A stretch of 64,000 bases of DNA from Mangifera indica (lineage: Eukaryota > Streptophyta > Magnoliopsida > Sapindales > Anacardiaceae): the NCBI RefSeq assembly GCF_011075055.1, contig NC_058140.1, forward strand, positions 13,204,668-13,268,667. Reading direction: 5' to 3'. The first letter of the stretch is position 1. Every line of letters starts with the position of its first letter. The translations under genes and the position numbers were made by a program. Shown piece by piece: positions 58,248 through 64,000 of the stretch. The notes under the pieces are model-generated. The model saw nothing but the letters and a program-made list of their open reading frames with translations. It was not told where the DNA came from and did not search any database.

Positions 58248-58737
58248 AACCGAGCGGGAGGTAAATAGGTCATGACAAAGGAAGCTAGGAGATCATCCAG
58301 GGTAAAGAAGACTCCCGTTTGGCAAGAAGAATACAAGACCTTCCAATTGGGTGATGGCATGGCAAATTCGATTGGTGATAGTAAGTGGAATATGTTGTCA
58401 CTTGTGAGAGTCCCTAGTGCATGATTTAATTGTTGCGATTGTTTTGTATGTTATTAAGTTGGTTACATGTCATATTTTCAATTTCATTTGTTATGATGCT
58501 ACTGTACAACCCCTATCTAACCTGAATAAAGAATAAGAGAAAGGGGAGTTGGTTTGATCCAATTTCTCTCTCTTTTCTCCAAATTTGTAGGCATCCTCGG
58601 ATTGCCTAATTTCCCGTCCCCATCGTCTGCGACAACTTTCCCATTTCACTTCGGATTAATCCACCGCAATAATAAATAAACAGAATGGTGAGTACGGTTT
58701 CTGAAACAGGAAATTTGTTGATTAGTGGGATAAAACA

Positions 58738-59421
58738 GTATTGTCGTCTTCAATCAAGAGTATAGTCTTACAAGTAATAAAAAGTGCATGTTTTTCAAAA
58801 TGCCCGACGATAGAGCATGTAATAAGATTTCAAACATGAAAGGATTTGCTTCTACCACACGTATAAATGAATGTAAAGCGTCAGCCGCTAAATGGAACTT
58901 TAATAAACAAAGAAACTCTATCCACAAAAATAACTTGAAGGCCTCGTGTGGGATGCAAAGTTACATATTCCTCAACCCTAACAGTTGATAAAATTAATAA
59001 AATATTAAAACTTTTAAAATAAAACTCTATATTTGAAACTCTATCACGCTTGTGAAATTTTGATTTACCTAATATAGTGATTATAGATTCAATTACTATA
59101 CTCCGAGTTTACCCCCAACAAATACGGACAAGGTCTCCCGTTATCCAAAAAAAAATGTTACATATGCCTCATGCTCATCATGTCAATCTTCCTCCGCTCT
59201 GCAACTTTACTTCATCATGCCTTAAAGGTAAGCAAATGGTGCTCAATAAATGAATACACAACCCAAACAAATCAAAATATAATCAAACGACAAGACCTTC
59301 TATCTCTGACCCAAAAAAAGATACTGTACATGATGATGAAAAGGAAGCTGCTTAAAAAAGGACTACACAATTTAACTTATATCCAGCTCATTAACATAAT
59401 CAGTATTGTCTCCAGTCAATT
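58738..59421. other. Spacer and 3' flank of STY46
   Basis: No coding segment is supportable. The short open frame at 58,788-58,988 has no recognisable features. The 3'UTR of the kinase gene likely lies in 59,160-59,421. Confidence 0.4.
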
Positions 59422-62400
59422 TCAGTGGTGGCCTCTTCGAAGCATGGACAGGAATCCTCCAGATGATCTCTCTTTCCGACGCTCTTGCTCACCATCTCCA
59501 ACCTATTTCAATAACTTAAATGTGCATCACAAGAATAAAGAGTTTGATCAAGCGGAAAATAAAAAGCAACCATATACGGTAATATAGGCTGAAAATACGT
59601 TTCTTTAAGGATGGTATTGATCATTTGGTACATAAGATTACAAGAAGATACCTCCTTAGCAATTTGCTGCAGAACCTCAATAATTTCGGAAAAGTCAGGT
59701 CTTAATGCCGGATCTTGCTGCCAGCATTTTTCAAGCAGCTCGGCTAGCTTCGGATGAGCATTCTTCGGGATTGTAGGCCGTAGACCCTGTTAAACAAGTT
59801 AATGATAACAGAATGTGACCTATTCCTGCATAATTCTAATATGATCCTATAATAAATTCAGGATTAAGTAATCATTGATTTCAGTGTTTCCATCAAACAT
59901 GCTATAACTAGCATGGACAATTTAATGTATACTAAGGGTATGTTCATTATCACTTTGTCTTCATAGTTGTTTTTTCTCTTTTTATTCTCTATTTTATCTT
60001 GACAAATGTGAGCACTTGTATACTTACTATTTCTGTTTATTAAAACCAAAAATAAGAAAAAGCATGTACAAGTAAAGAATTTAAAATACAAGAATGTTAA
60101 ATATATAAATTTGTAATTTCATTTTTTATTTGAGTAATATTATGTGTACTCACTTTGAGTACACAATTGTGTACACATTTATACGTGTCATCATATGATT
60201 GAGTATTACTTTATCCTTAAGTTAAAATCACCCAATCATGTGAGGACATATATAAACGTATATACATTTGTGTACCAAAAATAAATACACATAGTTTTCT
60301 TGTTTTTAAAAACTGTTTCAAAATATAACAATAATGACATCTTCCTATTCTGAAAACACAAAATCAAGCTTCCTTTTTTTTTTCAAATTCAATTTTGAAA
60401 ACAAAAACACCAAATGCAATACCGAACAACCTTAAACTTATTGAACAAACACTGTAATATGAATGATGTACCTTTTGGACCACCCCAACAGCTGCTTGTA
60501 ATGGTGTCAAATATTCGTATGGAAGCTGCCAGACAAAATATTTAAATATTTCAATAATAGGAATAAAAAAAAAATTCAAAGATTAACCTATGTAGAAAAC
60601 AAACAAAAAAGAGAATCATACCTTTCCAGTGAGCAATTCCCACAATACAATTCCGAAACTAAATACGTCAGCCTTGTGATCATATGGCTTGTGTTCAATA
60701 ACCTTCAGGGCAAATGGACAGTTGTAAGACAATGAAGAAATGAAAATGTGACAATGTACAATAATTACTCACAAGTAGAGCTGGATTCAAGCCGAGCCAA
60801 GCTCGAGCTCAGCTCGATTTGTAATAATTGAGCTCGAGCTCAGGCTCGTCAAGCTCGCTACAAAAAAGCTTAAGCTTGAGTTTTAAGTAACTCGTTATTA
60901 AAACGACATCGTTTTAATACATATTGGTCAAAACGACATCATTTTGTATCAAAATTTTTAACTTGCGAGCTTGACAAGCAGTTCGAGCTTATGGTTAGCT
61001 CGTTTCAGACTCATTCAAGCTGAGCTCGAACGAGCTCGGTTCGAATCCAACCCTACTCACAAGAAACAGATAAAAGTATCGGTGCATCCAAAATATCTAT
61101 CCATAATTGTTTTCTTGAAAAGAATAAATATAGACAAGAAACCATTTTTGCTAAGCAAATTGGAAAGGCTGATTAAACTAGTTTCAATATATTCACATTT
61201 TGGTAGAGACTGTGAAGAAGAATATATAAGTACGCATGGTACACATCAAATTAACTTGATACCATTTAGGGCTTACCTCAGGAGCCATCCATCGATATGT
61301 CCCAGTTTCAGCAGTCATAACTCCAGATTGAGCTTTCACTCTAGCAACACCAAAATCGGCTACCTTCACCACCTATAGCACAAATCATGTAAACTTCTAA
61401 GAGTGCCTCATTAAAAGGGTGGCAAAGAATGGACATGGGAAAATGACAGTAATGGAAAATAAATACCATAGTACACTGAACATGTGGGAGGAATTTAGAA
61501 TTAATAAACAGCACAAACTATAAGAACATAGATTTCCTAACAACAATAAAAATCTGACACCTGCATTATATCAATTATATCATACAGACCTCCAGAAGGT
61601 TTTAACTGTAAATATTGCCACCAACATGCCACAGCTCTTCCAAGATCAATCGGATTGACAAAGTATACTTAAAGAATTGATGAAATAAATACTTTTTTTT
61701 AAAAACTAAGATAAGTATCTTACTTCATTTTCATCCATCAAAAGATTGGCAGCTTTCAAATCCCTATGTATGATATTGTTTTGGTGCAAGTAGTTCATTC
61801 CTTTAGAAACATCTATCGCTACTTTAATTAAGGATGGGAGCTTGAAAACACCCTTCTGCTTGTGCAGGTAATCATACACACTTCCACCAGACATAAATTC
61901 TATTTCAATAAAGAATTAAAAGAAGAGTGAGAAAGAGAGATTAAGAAGATGAAGAGTAGGAAAACACAAACTGAAAAGGGATGGAAAAAAATTGAAAACC
62001 TGTAGGGCTTTACCTGTTACGATGCACAAGCTTGGGGGCTTGGTGCATGCACCTATGAATTGTACAACATTCTTATGCCGCACCTTCCTGCAAGTTCCAC
62101 AAGAAGTCAAAAAAGTTAAAAGCAACAGAAAATTCCTACAAGAATCATTGCATAATATCAGGAAAAAGGAGATGGGAATTAATTATAAAGGTAAAAGCAA
62201 GAATGTCAATGACACACACAGAAAAAACTCAAATGGTGCTTAGAAAATATTATCATTGATGGAAAGGGATTTCCTTTTCCTTTCCAGGGTACAAATTCAA
62301 AGCAAGGAGATGAGAGTCAGTGCCTGACACATGAAAAGATGTAATAACAAACTGTCCGCAATTTTTTTCCTTCTGACAGGAACACTGCAGTGCGAAGCGG

Positions 62401-63259
62401 TAATTTTCATATTGACTAAATTTCTTAAGTAGCAAGTGAAACCTCAAGGCAAGGACAAAAATGGGCCAATGTGTAGTAGATTAATCTACTTAAATAACAG
62501 ACACAAAACACCACCTATGCCTAAATCTGACAATCTCCATTAATAATGGAATTTCAACTTTATACAGTGATCTGGCAGAACACTAGAAAAAAAAATTAAT
62601 TTACTGGAAACATTGCATAACAATGAAATGTTTATACTGTCATATTCCACATCTGTCCAGCAAGGCAATAATCTAACAATTAAATAAAGTCAGGTTTCTT
62701 CAGTTGGTTCCATTTTTATAATATTGTAAATCCAACAATGACATTCAAAGATGAACCACTTTATAAAATGAAATTTATGAAAACTAATTCAGGCAGCGTC
62801 AAAGAGAGCTTGTTTTCTTAAAAAAATTTTGAAATCCAAGTGGAACTCGGCAACAAAACCAAACAGATAATCAATGCATCAATGCATATGACAAACCTCA
62901 TGATAAAGACTTCCTGAGCAAACTCTTTCTGCAAATCTGAATTTATACGCTCGGGTTTAAGGACTTTAATGGCCACTTCCTGACTACAGTATGTACCTTT
63001 GTACCTAAAACAATTAAAGCGGATTAGTTATGAGAGTACATTAACAAGATTAGTACACTGAATTAAAAAAGTAACAAACTTACAGATCACCATATGACCC
63101 AGATGCAACTTTATTCCCAAACTTTAGCTGTTCAGGATCAATTTCCCAGACATCAGTCCCATCATTAGGTATTTCCAAATGTTCAGGATCACATTTCATT
63201 GGTGTTTCCTCAGGCTCACTAGTGGGAGATGATGAGCGATTACTGAACCAACCCAGCTT
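59422..63259 (-). CDS. STY46: Raf-like Ser/Thr/Tyr kinase STY46-like, kinase half (gene runs off the window)
   Basis: STY8/17/46 kinases are cytosolic and phosphorylate transit peptides of chloroplast precursor proteins. Nine exons: 63084-63259, 62897-63004, 62014-62087, 61724-61899, 61277-61372, 60622-60702, 60472-60525, 59652-59786 and 59422-59502. All are in phase, giving 326 residues. The linker [20 protein letters not shown] leads into the Gly-rich loop ([11 protein letters not shown]), Lys in [10 protein letters not shown], catalytic [37 protein letters not shown] and [20 protein letters not shown]. The tail is [14 protein letters not shown]. Linker and tail fit STY46 (At4g38470) better than STY8. 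The ACT domain exons are not in the window. Two MITEs lie in introns. Confidence 0.94.
60134..60300. mobile_element. Short MITE in STY46 intron
   Basis: The left end attatgtgtactcactttgag is partly inverted at the right end (ctatgtgtattta read from the minus strand). The 167-bp interior has the order tgtgtacac, tcatcatatgattgagtatt and caatcatgtgaggac. Similar orders occur at 5,540-5,640, 13,165-13,240 and 48,845-49,022, so it is a dispersed family. Non-coding. Confidence 0.6.
60776..61055. mobile_element. hAT-type MITE in STY46 intron (280 bp)
   Basis: The termini are TAGAGCTGGATTC and its near-inverse GAATCCAACCCTA. The subterminal part is rich in gagctcgagctc palindromes. The element is flanked by a perfect 8-bp duplication, ctcacaag, at 60,768-60,775 and 61,056-61,063. 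Eight-base duplications and TAG...CTA ends are features of hAT elements. The interior contains two aaaacgacat-c-tttt palindromes and no coding region. Confidence 0.9.
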
Positions 63260-64000
63260 CTGCACAGCCACCATTGTAGAGTGAATTGAGAATGCACTGA
63301 CCATAATATCATTGATAAGAGATGGGAAAGAAAACCAATTAAAAGGATGACTAATCATTGGTCTCCATTAACACAGGGATAAGATCATAACATGAACTTG
63401 AAAGTATTTGTCGCTACAATCCTAGTTTCAAAATGAATGGACCAGAAGCATCAAAATTGATGTAAACGTTTCACTGCAAATTCAAGATTTTGCTAAGAGT
63501 ATTATATATTTTACCTGCAAGGTATATTATCAAAAAATTCAGTAACTTCCATCAGTATGTACACAATTGAATATTAGAATTGTCCAAAATAAATAAACAG
63601 ATTAGATTGCAAAAGTTGAATCCTTGACTTAAGAAAGCCTTGTTTTCATCTAGTTGAGATTCATTACATCTGTCATTCATGCCGCTGGGGGCCACTTAAA
63701 GCATCACCCAAGTTAACCAATTTCTTTCAAAGAATTACCATCCAAACAGGTAACTCCTCAAATTATTTCTTCCTAGGCTTCATAAACTGTAACTTATTTG
63801 TGTTACATATGCTGGCCATCTGCCAACCACTGTGCTCCTCTCTTTAACCAAACAATACATTATGATGACGCAAAGAAACCAGTAATGCCATATTAGTAAT
63901 CATCTTACTTCATTTTCATCGATCAAAAGATTGGCAGTATGGCATTACTGTGCTCCTCTCTTTAACCAAACAAGACATTCTGGTGACACAAGGAAACCAG
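63260..64000. other. STY46 intron sequence with short duplications
   Basis: This is presumably the intron upstream of the first visible kinase exon; no ACT-domain exon is seen. A 54-bp sequence, 63,829-63,882, recurs at 63,947-64,000 (about five differences). Between them, 63,902-63,937 copies the end of the catalytic-loop exon and its donor (61,718-61,752) with one mismatch. The alternative start MVAVQKLGW near 63,274 is less likely than splicing after GTGCAG. Confidence 0.6.

Larger units (their letters stand above)
52001..58737. mobile_element. Old LTR element (outer), split by the Ty3/gypsy insertion
   Basis: Two diverged copies of one repeat flank 149 bp (53,052-53,200). Copy A is 52,001-53,051; copy B is 53,201-53,212 continued at 58,248-58,737. 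Both start tgatacaaac(t/c)gag and end ggaaatttgttgattag, then ataaaaca. The 149-bp piece ends agaaggggagaaat, a polypurine tract-like sequence just before copy B, which identifies B as the 3' LTR. Copy A is about 550 bp longer because it contains an internal duplication (52,190-52,345 versus 52,770-52,930). No coding region is left. The strand and superfamily cannot be told, and no flanking target duplication is visible. Confidence 0.75.

Noticed and set aside
61040..61050. A ggttcgaatcc sequence resembling the T-arm/B-box of a tRNA gene.
   Set aside because: It is the subterminal inverted repeat of the hAT MITE; no acceptor stem, anticodon arm or A box is arranged around it.
1..64000. CRISPR arrays, bacterial-type operons, rRNA genes or a novel multi-gene defence-like cluster.
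   Set aside because: The window is eukaryotic. No regularly spaced short repeats with unique spacers, no rRNA cores and no convincing tRNA cloverleaf were seen. The neighbouring genes have unrelated, known roles.

Overview
The window is nuclear DNA of a flowering plant and almost certainly a eudicot. The reasons are AT-rich spacers, many-exon genes with GT-AG introns, Ty3/gypsy and MITE-type repeats, and a gene set with clear Arabidopsis counterparts. These include transportin 1, SECE2, PUT5, MEF9, ATR, an MSL channel and STY46. All exon boundaries were placed by eye from splice consensus, reading phase and family similarity, and should be good to about one base. The species cannot be named from sequence alone.

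Left part (1-19,200). The window opens inside transportin 1 (+, last 11 exons, stop near 2989). It continues with SECE2 (-), which has a 13-nt exon and a possible one-base frameshift. Next comes a broken PP2A B' subunit pseudogene (-, 5,961-7,545), then the polyamine transporter PUT5 (-) with a 5'UTR intron. A roughly 3 kb AT-rich desert follows, holding a decayed tandem repeat. Then come a small plant-specific gene (+, 13,503), a heavily broken DYW-type PPR pseudogene (-, 15.4-17.8 kb) resembling At4g35130, and a 116-aa plant-specific gene (-).

Middle (19,200-46,300). An F-box gene (-) has its 3' end duplicated in tandem. A five-exon DCAF8-like WD40 gene (-) follows. The PPR editing factor MEF9 (-) stands head-to-head, 277 bp apart, with a two-exon PPR-SMR gene (+), and the gap holds a broken copy of part of that PPR-SMR gene. 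The complete 15-exon ATR checkpoint kinase gene (-, predicted 2,734 aa) fills 34.3-46.3 kb and lies tail-to-tail with the PPR-SMR gene.

Right part (46,300-64,000). A 446-bp MITE precedes an MSL4/5/6-type mechanosensitive channel gene (-, 5 exons). Its long last intron holds a direct-repeat-flanked insertion with strong hairpins. From 52.0 to 58.7 kb is a nested repeat: an old LTR element split by a young, nearly complete Ty3/gypsy retrotransposon (381-bp LTRs, 5-bp target duplication, one in-frame stop between gag-protease and RT-integrase). The window ends in the kinase half of STY46 (-), whose introns contain two MITEs, one with an 8-bp duplication typical of hAT elements.

No functional operon-like system was found, and nothing here is clearly a previously undescribed system. 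The genes act in nuclear import (TRN1), DNA-damage signalling (ATR), organelle RNA metabolism (MEF9, PPR-SMR), chloroplast protein handling (SECE2, STY46), ubiquitin ligases (F-box, DCAF8-like) and transport (PUT5, MSL). The most notable points are structural: the nested retrotransposons, a promoter made partly of a gene fragment, the ancestral gene-order relics, and the short duplications at gene ends.
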